Assembly (NCBI GenBank): GCA_023389425.1
Contig: JAEWEK010000364.1
Location: forward strand, 1-7,793
Origin: Pseudomonadota bacterium
Lineage (GTDB): Bacteria; Pseudomonadota; Gammaproteobacteria; Burkholderiales; Burkholderiaceae_D
Direction of reading: 5' to 3'
DNA length: 7,793 bases
Part shown: positions 1 to 5,971 of the stretch, piece by piece
Layout of the letters: every line of letters begins with the position of its first letter
Position numbering within the stretch: position 1 is the first letter of the stretch
Program-made: the position numbers and the translations under genes
Notes under the pieces: generated by a model
Database searches by the model: none
Told to the model about the DNA's origin: nothing
What the model saw: only the letters and a program-made list of their open reading frames with translations

Positions 1-428
1 CGGCACAGCACCACCAGCACGCCGGCGATCGAGAGCACCGCGCCGGCGACCTGCCGGCGCCGGATCGGCACGCCGAAGAACAGGCGCCCGACCAGCATCA
101 TCCACACCGGCATGCCGGAAGCGACCAGGGTCACGTTGATCGGCGTCGAGGTCTGCAGCGCCAGGTACTGCAGCGAGTTGTACAAACCCACGCCCAACAG
201 GCCAAGGAGGGCGTAGCGCCGCCAGTTGGCCAGCACGCCGCTGCCGCGCAGGAAGGCGGCGCGGCCGAGAGGCAACAGGATCGCCAGGGCGATGCTCCAG
301 CGCAGCAGGTTCAGCGTCATCGGCGGAACGGCGGCGCGCACGAGGCGGCCGACGACGGCGTTGCCGGCCCAGAGGATCGGTGATGCGGTGAGCAGTGCCG
401 CGGTGGAGAGGCTAAGTTTTCGCGTCAT
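1..428 (-). CDS. EamA/DMT-family inner-membrane transporter (N-terminal part, cut by window edge)
   Basis: Reading leftwards from the ATG at 428-426, an open frame of 142 codons runs off the window without a stop. The protein is strongly hydrophobic. It opens with MTRKLSLSTAALLTASPILW, then AGNAVVGRLV and a PPMTLNLLRW segment, the usual N-terminal pattern of drug/metabolite transporters (EamA, ten-helix inner-membrane exporters). About four membrane helices are visible, at about residues 8-28, 36-55, 73-90 and 96-115, and a fifth begins near 127. The next typical signature, STPINVTLVASGMPVW (residues 94-109), matches the end of helix 3 and helix 4 in this family. The substrate cannot be told. 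It follows nadB on the same strand after 127 bp, and its start codon lies in one arm of the inverted repeat at 426-555. There is no clear Shine-Dalgarno sequence, only a weak GGA in ACGGATTCAATG. The family call is confident; the exact start is less certain. Confidence 0.85.
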   Translation of the reverse strand, partial: MTRKLSLSTAALLTASPILWAGNAVVGRLVRAAVPPMTLNLLRWSIALAILLPLGRAAFLRGSGVLANWRRYALLGLLGVGLYNSLQYLALQTSTPINVTLVASGMPVWMMLVGRLFFGVPIRRRQVAGAVLSIAGVLVVLC

Positions 429-555
429 TGAATCCGTCGTTCCCGCGCGGGCGGGAACCCCATTTTGCACGCATGGCCAGCAGCGCGTGTGCCAACGCGG
501 CGCGACGCAATGGGATTCCCGCCTTCGCGGGAATGACGGCCCATGCGATTCAATG
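426..555. repeat. MITE/REP-like inverted-repeat element between nadB and the transporter gene
   Basis: Two 30-bp arms, 435-464 and 509-538, are reverse complements with only 4 mismatches, separated by 44 bp. Each arm is itself a hairpin: TTCCCGC-GCGG-GCGGGAA at 440-457 (7-bp perfect stem) and ATTCCCGC-CTTC-GCGGGAAT at 515-534 (8-bp perfect stem). A further outer pair, CATTGAATC (426-434) and GATTCAATG (547-555), is perfect over 9 bp. The core CATTCCCGCGAAGGCGGGAA resembles a dispersed intergenic repeat common in proteobacterial genomes (dRS3/REP-like), recalled rather than searched. Nested inverted symmetry without a reading frame fits a miniature non-coding mobile repeat. The element fills the space from the base after the nadB stop to the transporter start codon. 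It may fold in the mRNA, acting as a partial terminator or stabiliser, but it lacks a U-tract. Confidence 0.8.
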
Positions 556-2175
556 TCAGCGATGCGCCGGCGTCAGCACCGACGGCAGCGCCTTCGGCAG
601 CGTATCCGGATAGTCGCGCGAGTAGTGCAGGCCGCGGCTCTCGTGGCGCGACAGGGCGCTGTTCACGATCAGCTCCGCGACCGCGACCAGGTTGCGCAAC
701 TCGAGCAGGTCCGGCGTGATGCGGAAGTTGCGGTAGTACTCGTCGATTTCACCCTTGAGCAGGCCGATGCGGTGTTGCGCGCGTTCCAGGCGCTTGGTGG
801 TGCGCACGATGCCGACGTAGTTCCACATGAAGCGGCGCAGCTCGTCCCAGTTGTGGGCGATGACGACTTCCTCGTCGGCGTTGGTGACGCGGCTTTCGTC
901 CCAGTGCGGCAGCGAGGGCGCGCCATGCGGCGCGGTGGCGGCGATGTGGTGCGCGCAGGCGCGGCCCACGACCAGGCATTCGAGCAGCGAGTTGCTGGCC
1001 AGGCGGTTGGCGCCGTGCAGGCCGGTGTACGCCGTTTCGCCGACCGCATACAGGCCCTGGATGTCGGTGCGGCCGGCCAGATCGGTGACCACGCCGCCGC
1101 AGGTGAAGTGCACGGCCGGCACCACCGGGATCGGCTCCTTCGTGATGTCGATGCCGAGCTCCAGGCAACGCGCGTAGATGGTTGGGAAGTGCTCCTTGAT
1201 GAATTCGGCCGGCTGATGGCTGATGTCGAGGTGGACGAAATCGAGGCCGCGCTTCTTCATCTCGAAGTCGATGGCGCGGGCCACCACGTCGCGCGGGGCC
1301 AGTTCGCCGCGCTCGTCATGAGCCGGCATGAACCGGGTGCCGGCGGCGGGACCGGCGCCAGGCGGCAGCTTGAGCAGGCCGCCTTCGCCGCGCACCGCTT
1401 CGCTGATCAGGAAGGACTTGGCGTAGGGGTGGTACAGGCAGGTTGGATGGAACTGGATGAATTCCATGTTGGACACGCGGCAGCCGGCACGCCAGGCCAT
1501 CGCGATGCCGTCGCCGGTCGCGGTGTCGGGATTGGTGGTGTACAGGTAAACCTTGCCGGCGCCGCCGGTGGCCAGCACGGTGTGCTCGGCCTCGAACGTG
1601 AGCACGTCGCCGCTGCGCGTGTCCTGCACGTACAGGCCGTGGCAGCGCGGCTGGCCCGCGTGCGACGGCGCGCCGCCTTTGCCGCCCAGCTTGTCGGAGG
1701 TGATGACGTCGATCGCGACGTGGTGCTCGAACAGCGTGATGTTGGGGTGGGCGCGCACCTTTTGCTCCAGCGTGACCTGCACCGCGTGACCGGTGGCGTC
1801 GGCGGCGTGGATGATGCGGCGCTGGCTGTGGCCGCCCTCGCGGGTCAGGTGGAAGCCCAGTTCGGCGCTGGCGTCGCGCGTGAAGGGCACGCCTTGCGCG
1901 ATCAGCCATTCGATCGCTTCGCGGCCGTGTTCGACGATGGTGCGGGTGGCGCTTTCGTCGCACAGGCCGGCGCCGGCGACCAGGGTGTCGGCCACGTGCT
2001 GGGCGTGGCTGTCGCCGGAATCGAGGACCGCGGCGATGCCGCCTTGCGCCCAGTTGCTGGCGCCATCGAGGAGTTCGCGCTTCGAGATGACCGCAACCTT
2101 GCGGGTCTCGGCCAGGTGCAGGGCCACCGACAGGCCGGCGAGGCCGCTGCCGACGATGGCGACGTCAAATTTCAT
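556..2175 (-). CDS. nadB: L-aspartate oxidase NadB
   Basis: This FAD enzyme oxidises L-aspartate to iminoaspartate, the first step of de novo NAD synthesis, in the cytoplasm; NadA then makes quinolinate. The 539-residue length matches the usual size of about 540. The N-terminal FAD Rossmann motif VGSGLAGLSVAL is at 8-19 and NWAQGGIAAV at 41-50. HLTREGGHSQRRIIHAADAT (109-128) carries the catalytic Glu (E113, equivalent to E. coli Glu121). H243 in FHPT, R295 in LAPRDVV, H356 in HFTCGG and R391 in GANRLASNSLLE match the known substrate-site His/Arg residues. The C-terminal helical domain ends with SRHESRGLHYSRDYP. Nothing appears broken. The start at 2175 gives the canonical MKFDVAIVGSG opening, but no Shine-Dalgarno sequence precedes it. 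It lies 92 bp after the hydrolase pair on the same strand, so it may be read from its own promoter, by read-through, or both. Confidence 0.97.
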   Translation of the reverse strand: MKFDVAIVGSGLAGLSVALHLAETRKVAVISKRELLDGASNWAQGGIAAVLDSGDSHAQHVADTLVAGAGLCDESATRTIVEHGREAIEWLIAQGVPFTRDASAELGFHLTREGGHSQRRIIHAADATGHAVQVTLEQKVRAHPNITLFEHHVAIDVITSDKLGGKGGAPSHAGQPRCHGLYVQDTRSGDVLTFEAEHTVLATGGAGKVYLYTTNPDTATGDGIAMAWRAGCRVSNMEFIQFHPTCLYHPYAKSFLISEAVRGEGGLLKLPPGAGPAAGTRFMPAHDERGELAPRDVVARAIDFEMKKRGLDFVHLDISHQPAEFIKEHFPTIYARCLELGIDITKEPIPVVPAVHFTCGGVVTDLAGRTDIQGLYAVGETAYTGLHGANRLASNSLLECLVVGRACAHHIAATAPHGAPSLPHWDESRVTNADEEVVIAHNWDELRRFMWNYVGIVRTTKRLERAQHRIGLLKGEIDEYYRNFRITPDLLELRNLVAVAELIVNSALSRHESRGLHYSRDYPDTLPKALPSVLTPAHR

Positions 2176-2205
2176 GGTGCGTGCTTGAGGTTAGGGGAAG
2201 CCGTC

Positions 2206-2211
2206 ACTATA
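2206..2211 (-). promoter_or_regulatory. Candidate -10 box of a nadB promoter
   Basis: On the minus strand TATAGT (5 of 6 matches to TATAAT) lies 30 bp before the nadB ATG, in the 92-bp gap after hydrolase 1. This gap is more AT-rich than its surroundings. No good -35 hexamer is found at 16-18 bp (TAGCGC at 17 bp). If used, it would give nadB a leader of about 25 nt and partly free it from the upstream hydrolase genes. Support is limited to this one box. Confidence 0.3.
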
Positions 2212-2267
2212 GACTATTTGTCCAGGCGGCGCTAAGGCCGGGCTGGGGCAGCGCGTACGGCCTGCAC

Positions 2268-3050
2268 CTACCAGGAAGTGATCCAGCTGGCCGTCGCCTG
2301 CGCCACCTCCTCGCGCCAGGCGGTGCCGCCAAGGTCGTGGCCGGTCTGGGCGATGTCGACGCTGCGCAGCGCCGGATGGTGGCGCAGCAGCACCTGGGCG
2401 AACTGCCGCGCTTCGGGGGCCTCTCCGCCCAGCACCAGCAACGAACGGCCGCCGAAGTGGGAGAGGGTGTCGGCGATCCGGCGGGGCAGGGCGGTGCGGC
2501 CGGTAGCGGCCGCCGCGAGCAGCTTGCGGCGCAGCGGCGCGCCGGCGCCGTCGTGGCCCGCCTTGCGCCAGAACGAGACCTCGCCCAGCTGCGGCAGGTA
2601 ATGGCGATGCAGCGGCACCGGATCGTCCTGCTGGCGGCCGGGCTGGGGATTGAACAGCACCACGGCGCAAACGCGCTGGTCGAGCGGCGCGTACAGCGCG
2701 GCGGCCAGTGCCGCGTCGCCCATGCCGAAAATGACAGATTCTTTCATTTCTGGCAGCTGAATGAAAAATTCTTTCATGGCCGCCCGGATATCGTCGTCGA
2801 TGGCGTCGAAGGCGCGCGGTTCGCCGTCGGCATCGCCCATGCCGCGCCGGTCGAAACGCAGCACGGGCACGCCGCGCGGAGCCAGCATGCGCGACAGCAG
2901 GGTGCATTGGCGCTGGCTGCCGACCCGGTACTGCGCGCTGTCGGCCAGCAACAGGACGCCGCGTTCCAGCGGGCGCTCGGGCACGTCGACCACGCCGACC
3001 AGGCTGCTGCCGGCACAGGCGAAGCGCAAGGCCCGCTGCTCGATGTTCAT
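2268..3050 (-). CDS. Exosortase A-associated hydrolase 1-type alpha/beta-hydrolase-fold protein, atypical nucleophile elbow
   Basis: This 260-residue cytoplasmic alpha/beta-hydrolase-fold protein resembles the 'hydrolase 1' family of exosortase A/PEP-CTERM loci (TIGR03100 type), whose substrate is unknown to me. Visible fold landmarks are: a first strand pair with ERGVLLLADSAQYRVGSQRQ (29-48), the turn LRFDRRGMGDADGE (64-77), the strand-nucleophile elbow VIFGMGDAALAAALYA (106-121), a late strand RSLLVLGGEAPEARQF (202-217) and a C-terminal His loop QTGHDLGGTAWREEV (235-249; H238). The elbow lacks Ser: G109-M-G111-D-A113 puts Gly where the nucleophile should be, with Asp112 next. The start at 3050 is chosen because ATG overlaps the hydrolase 2 stop in ATGA, giving the family's usual length; a longer in-frame extension upstream would simply overlap hydrolase 2. 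The overlap implies translational coupling and joint function. The family call is good; activity is uncertain. Confidence 0.85.
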   Translation of the reverse strand: MNIEQRALRFACAGSSLVGVVDVPERPLERGVLLLADSAQYRVGSQRQCTLLSRMLAPRGVPVLRFDRRGMGDADGEPRAFDAIDDDIRAAMKEFFIQLPEMKESVIFGMGDAALAAALYAPLDQRVCAVVLFNPQPGRQQDDPVPLHRHYLPQLGEVSFWRKAGHDGAGAPLRRKLLAAAATGRTALPRRIADTLSHFGGRSLLVLGGEAPEARQFAQVLLRHHPALRSVDIAQTGHDLGGTAWREEVAQATASWITSW

Positions 3051-3883
3051 AGATCGCCCCGGAACACGGCGCTCGTGGCGTCCAGCAAGGCCGGGCATTC
3101 GATGACGTCCTGCGCGCTCCAGGAGGCCGGCCCGTCGACCGCGTGGAACTGCAGCTGCACACCGTCGCGCGACCAGATCGCGGCCAGCCGCGCGACATTG
3201 GCGGTGACCCGCGCCGGTGCCGGCGCCGGATGGGCGAACCAGTGCAAGAGGCACGGCGGCAGGCGCAAGCCGGCGGCGTCGCATTCGTCGATGGCCTTGA
3301 CCAGCGGAACCGCCACCTGGTAGCCGCCGACGTCGATATGGCCGTGGACCGCCAGCTCGGTGCGCAGGCCCGCGGTGCTGCGGGCGGCGCCGTCCGGCTG
3401 CGCCGCCAGTCCCGAACGCAGGAACTGGTCGATGCAATGGCGTCCGCTGGTGAAGGGCTGCCACAGGATGATGCCGGCGGGGCGCAGCTCGCTTGCGCAA
3501 TCCAGCGCGAGCAGGCCGCCCAGCCGCACGCCCCACAGATGCAGCGGCGCGCCGGCCGCGCGCTCGGCCAGCCATGCGGAGGCGATGGCCAGGTCGGACT
3601 TCCACAACTCCCAGCGGCCGGAATGGAAGTCGCCGCAACTGTCGCCGCAGCCGAACAGGTCGAACTGCAACACGGCGTAACCGAGCGCGGCGAAGGCACG
3701 CGACTGCAGGGACGCCATGCGCCGCGTCTTATTGAGTTCTTCGGCGAAGGGGTGGACGTAGAGGATGGCGCCACGCGGCCGCACATGCGGGTTGGGCGCA
3801 TGGTAGACCGAGAAGCGGGTGCCCGGCTCGGCATCGAAGAAGAATGGCTCCACGCGCGGCGTGGACAGCAGCGGTGCGTTCAT
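3047..3883 (-). CDS. Exosortase A-associated hydrolase 2-type alpha/beta-hydrolase-fold protein
   Basis: This 278-residue alpha/beta-hydrolase-fold protein resembles the 'hydrolase 2' family of exosortase A loci (TIGR03101 type). Landmarks in order are: LYVHPFAEELNKTRRM (41-56), the oxyanion-side strand and turn; VLQFDLFGCGDSCGDF (71-86); the elbow LHLWGVRLGGLLALD (114-128); IILWQPFTSGRHCIDQFLR (138-156); and a C-terminal HAVDGPASWSAQDVIECPAL (247-266), where family members carry a Phe/Pro-Trp segment. At the elbow the GxSxG pattern reads G118-V-R120-L-G122, so Arg replaces the nucleophilic Ser. As I recall, Arg is common in this family, which argues for non-hydrolytic or altered chemistry throughout it. 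The start at 3883 is supported by AGGAG on the minus strand (complement of 3895-3899), 11 nt before ATG. It is the first gene of a two-gene unit ending in an ATGA overlap with hydrolase 1, and is divergent from the synthetase-like gene. Confidence 0.87.
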   Translation of the reverse strand: MNAPLLSTPRVEPFFFDAEPGTRFSVYHAPNPHVRPRGAILYVHPFAEELNKTRRMASLQSRAFAALGYAVLQFDLFGCGDSCGDFHSGRWELWKSDLAIASAWLAERAAGAPLHLWGVRLGGLLALDCASELRPAGIILWQPFTSGRHCIDQFLRSGLAAQPDGAARSTAGLRTELAVHGHIDVGGYQVAVPLVKAIDECDAAGLRLPPCLLHWFAHPAPAPARVTANVARLAAIWSRDGVQLQFHAVDGPASWSAQDVIECPALLDATSAVFRGDL

Positions 3884-4110
3884 GGCGCTAGCGTCTCCTG
3901 CACGATGCGGCTGGCCGGTGCGAACCTGGTGCGCAGCGGGCGTCGGTTGACATGGGTGATCGTGCTTTCAGTCTGATTAGACTCCCGCACCATGGCCCTG
4001 TTTTGACGGCGCGCAAGCGGACTCCTCGCCTGTTTTTTGAGCGGCCACAATAATCCCGCCACGCTTTTTCCTAATCATGATTCTTTGCCTCAAGCATTTC
4101 CGGAGGGAAG
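3884..4110. promoter_or_regulatory. Divergent intergenic region between hydrolase 2 and the synthetase-like gene
   Basis: This AT-richer gap must hold the start signals for both outward-facing units. On the plus strand a perfect TTGACA lies at 3947-3952. At 3970-3983 the sequence AGTCTGATTAGACT has 5-bp inverted arms (AGTCT/AGACT) and contains a poor -10 (TCTGAT, 19-bp spacing). The palindrome could be an operator on the promoter, but the spacing is long and the call is weak. On the minus strand TCTAAT within the same palindrome could be a -10 for hydrolase 2, but no -35 matches. T-tracts at 4033-4038 and 4065-4069 have no stem before them, so no terminator is called. I see no RNA gene here. 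Confidence 0.3.
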
Positions 4111-4143
4111 ATGAATCATCGAAATTCGGGGTGGTGGCAATGA
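4111..4143 (+). CDS. Candidate 10-residue leader ORF coupled to the synthetase-like gene
   Basis: ATG at 4111 opens a frame encoding MNHRNSGWWQ and stopping at TGA 4141-4143. It is directly preceded by GGAGGG (4102-4107), the best Shine-Dalgarno match on this side of the divergent region, with 3 nt between it and the ATG. Its TGA shares ATGA with the start codon of the following gene (4140-4142), the classic arrangement for termination-reinitiation coupling. The following gene's own upstream sequence (GGGGTGGTGGCA) is a poorer ribosome-binding site. The peptide has two consecutive Trp codons (TGG TGG, 4132-4137) and two Asn codons in ten. This recalls amino-acid-sensing leader peptides such as TrpL, but there is no room for a classical attenuator terminator after it. 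It may set the translation rate of the downstream gene. Such a short ORF can arise by chance, so function is inferred. Confidence 0.45.
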   Translation: MNHRNSGWWQ

Positions 4144-5963
4144 GCGGGCTGTGCGGCTGGTTCTCGCGGGAGCCGTCGGCGCTGCCGATCGCGCAGATGG
4201 CGGCGCCGCTGACGCGCTTCAGCCAGGCGCCGCTGCGCACCGGGGCGCACAGCCTCGGGGCGGTGGCGCTCGCCGGCGGGCTGGATGCGGGCAGCCTGTA
4301 CCACGAGGATGGCCTGCTGATCGCGCACTGGGGCGAGCGGGCCGACGCCGTGGCGCGACTGTGGCGGGCGCATGGCGCCAAGGCGTGCGCGGCCCTGTCC
4401 GGCCAGTTCGCGTTCGCGCTGATCGACGAACGGCGCGGCGAGGCACTGCTGGCGGTGGACCGCTGCGCCACGCGGCCGCTGTACTACCAGCTGGTCGGGC
4501 ACACCCTGGTCTTCGCCAGTTCGCTGGATGCGTTCGTGCTGCATCCGGGGGCGGGGCGCGAGGTCGATCCGCAGGCGCTGTACAACTACCTGTACTTCCA
4601 CGCGGTGCCGGGCTCGATCTACCATGGCCACAAGCGCCTGGCGCCGGGTGAATTCATCCACATCCACGCGAGCGGCCGGCTCGAGCGCGCGCGCTACTGG
4701 CGCCTGCGCTTCCAGGAGCGGCAGGCGGCCGCGCGGCAGCAACTGGAGCGTGAGCTGGTGGAGACGGCAAAGGGCGCGGTCGAAGCCTGCCTTGGCCAGC
4801 AGCGCGCGGGCGTCATGCTCGGCGGCGGCCCGGCCAGCGCGGCGCTCGCGGCGATCGTGCAATCCGGCGGCGGAGAGCGCGTCCCGAGCTTCGCGATCGG
4901 CTTCGGAACGAGCGGACGTTCGGCGCTGGACCAGATACGCCACGTCGCCAGCCAGCTCGGCACCGTCCACCACGAGCGCATCATCGGGCCCGGCGACGCG
5001 GCCGATGCCATCGTCCGGCTGGCGGCGGCCTACGACCAGCCTTGCGGCGATCCGGCCGCGCTCACCGCCTACCACTGCGCGCTGCTGGCGCGCGACAGCG
5101 GCACCCAGCGCCTGCTGTCCGGCGTCGGCGCCGCCGAGCTGTTCGGGCGGCGCGCCTGCTATGCGCGCCAGCTGCGCTTCGGCCGCTACGAGCGGCTGCC
5201 ATCGGCCTTGCGCCAGGTCGTGATCGAGCCGCTGCTGTTCCAGCTCGCGCGGCGCGTCCGGCGCGGGCCGGTGGCCGCGGCGCGCGAGTTCGTGCGCCAG
5301 TCGATGATGACGATGCCGGCGCGCCTGCACCGGCTGCAGCTGCTGAACGGGTATCCGGGCGAAGAAGTGTTCGCGCGCGATTTCCTGCTGCGGATCGACC
5401 CGAGCGCGCCGCCATCCAGCGTCGAACAGGGCTGGTGGCTGGCGCAGGCGCGCGACCCGGTCAACCGCATGCTGGTGCTGGACCTGCAGTACCGGGTCGG
5501 CGAGCGCACCGTGCCGGCCATGGTCCGTTCCCTCGACATGGCGGGCGTCGGCGCCCAGTTCCCCTACCTGGACGACGCGATGGTGGCGTTCGCTGCGCGG
5601 CTCGACCCGGCGCACAAGCTGGCCGGACCGGACGCGCTGTTCGCCGCCGCGCTGCGGGCGCTGCTGCCGCGCCGGGTCGCGCGCGGACGCGGCTTCGGCC
5701 TCACGCCGCCGGTTGGCCGCTGGCTGCTGGGCGAAGCCCGGCTCAAGGCGCTTGCCTTCGACAGCCTGTCGGCACTGAAGCGGCGCGGCATCGTTCGCGC
5801 GGCCTTCGTCGACCAGCTGCTATCGCGCAGGCTGGCGGAAGACCCGGCCCGGCACGGGCGGATGGTGTGGCTGTTGATGATGCTCGAACTATGGTTTGCC
5901 GAACGCAGGTCGGCAAGCGGCGTGGCGCCGCGCTGCCGCGAGCTGGAACCGGCCAGGCATTGA
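4140..5963 (+). CDS. Asparagine-synthetase-fold protein with degenerate active sites
   Basis: From ATG 4140 this is a 607-residue protein with the full two-domain plan of class B asparagine synthetases and related amidotransferases. The N-terminal glutaminase-like domain (about 1-190) shows LCGWF (4-8), LSGQFAFALIDER (86-98), RPLYYQLVGHTLVFASSLDA (112-131) and a YLYFHAVPGSIYHGHKRLAPGEF-like stretch at 150-172. The synthetase domain (about 200-590) shows YDQPCGDPAALTAYH (298-312), QFPYLDDAMVAFAARL (473-488) and RGFGLTPPVGRWLLGE (517-532). The signature residues are altered. The ATP-pyrophosphatase loop SGGxDS reads G228-GGPA-S233, and the LSGDGGDELFGG motif reads LSGVGAAELFGR (326-337). The glutaminase Cys is at residue 5, not 2. 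Normal asparagine synthesis is therefore unlikely. Family relatives act as amidotransferases in exosortase loci. The in-frame ATG at 4077 is rejected because it has no ribosome-binding site and adds a non-family extension. Translation may couple to the leader ORF at 4111-4143. Confidence 0.88.
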   Translation: MSGLCGWFSREPSALPIAQMAAPLTRFSQAPLRTGAHSLGAVALAGGLDAGSLYHEDGLLIAHWGERADAVARLWRAHGAKACAALSGQFAFALIDERRGEALLAVDRCATRPLYYQLVGHTLVFASSLDAFVLHPGAGREVDPQALYNYLYFHAVPGSIYHGHKRLAPGEFIHIHASGRLERARYWRLRFQERQAAARQQLERELVETAKGAVEACLGQQRAGVMLGGGPASAALAAIVQSGGGERVPSFAIGFGTSGRSALDQIRHVASQLGTVHHERIIGPGDAADAIVRLAAAYDQPCGDPAALTAYHCALLARDSGTQRLLSGVGAAELFGRRACYARQLRFGRYERLPSALRQVVIEPLLFQLARRVRRGPVAAAREFVRQSMMTMPARLHRLQLLNGYPGEEVFARDFLLRIDPSAPPSSVEQGWWLAQARDPVNRMLVLDLQYRVGERTVPAMVRSLDMAGVGAQFPYLDDAMVAFAARLDPAHKLAGPDALFAAALRALLPRRVARGRGFGLTPPVGRWLLGEARLKALAFDSLSALKRRGIVRAAFVDQLLSRRLAEDPARHGRMVWLLMMLELWFAERRSASGVAPRCRELEPARH

Positions 5964-5971
5964 CGGCGCGA

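Noticed and set aside
226..2235. A 669-codon open frame on the plus strand opposite nadB.
   Set aside because: It is antisense to a fully conserved nadB, its product is low-complexity Ala/Val/Gly/Arg-rich with no domain, and GC-rich third positions of nadB suppress stops on the other strand.
2738..2777. A 10-bp direct repeat ATTCTTTCAT (2738-2747 and 2768-2777) inside hydrolase 1.
   Set aside because: It only reflects two Met-Lys-Glu codon triplets in the coding frame, with no sign of a repeat unit beyond this.
2181..3323. A 380-codon plus-strand frame opposite the hydrolase pair.
   Set aside because: It is antisense to two recognised proteins, has no ribosome-binding site that I can see, and has a composition typical of shadow frames.
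3993..4008. A possible sigma-54 promoter (TGGCCC...TTGAC) in the divergent region.
   Set aside because: The GG-N10-GC spacing is not met, so it does not fit the -24/-12 consensus.
3880..4062. A 60-codon minus-strand frame ending in ATGA overlap with the hydrolase 2 start.
   Set aside because: The overlap is tempting, but there is no Shine-Dalgarno before its ATG, no recognisable motif, and it would cover the region needed for promoters. Hydrolase 2 has its own AGGAG.
4077..4139. An upstream in-frame ATG extending the synthetase-like protein by 21 residues.
   Set aside because: No ribosome-binding site precedes it, and the extension puts the conserved LCGWF start even deeper in the protein.
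4116..5615. A 499-codon minus-strand frame opposite the synthetase-like gene.
   Set aside because: Its sequence is Arg/Ala/Gln-rich without motifs, while the plus strand encodes a recognisable two-domain protein over the same stretch.
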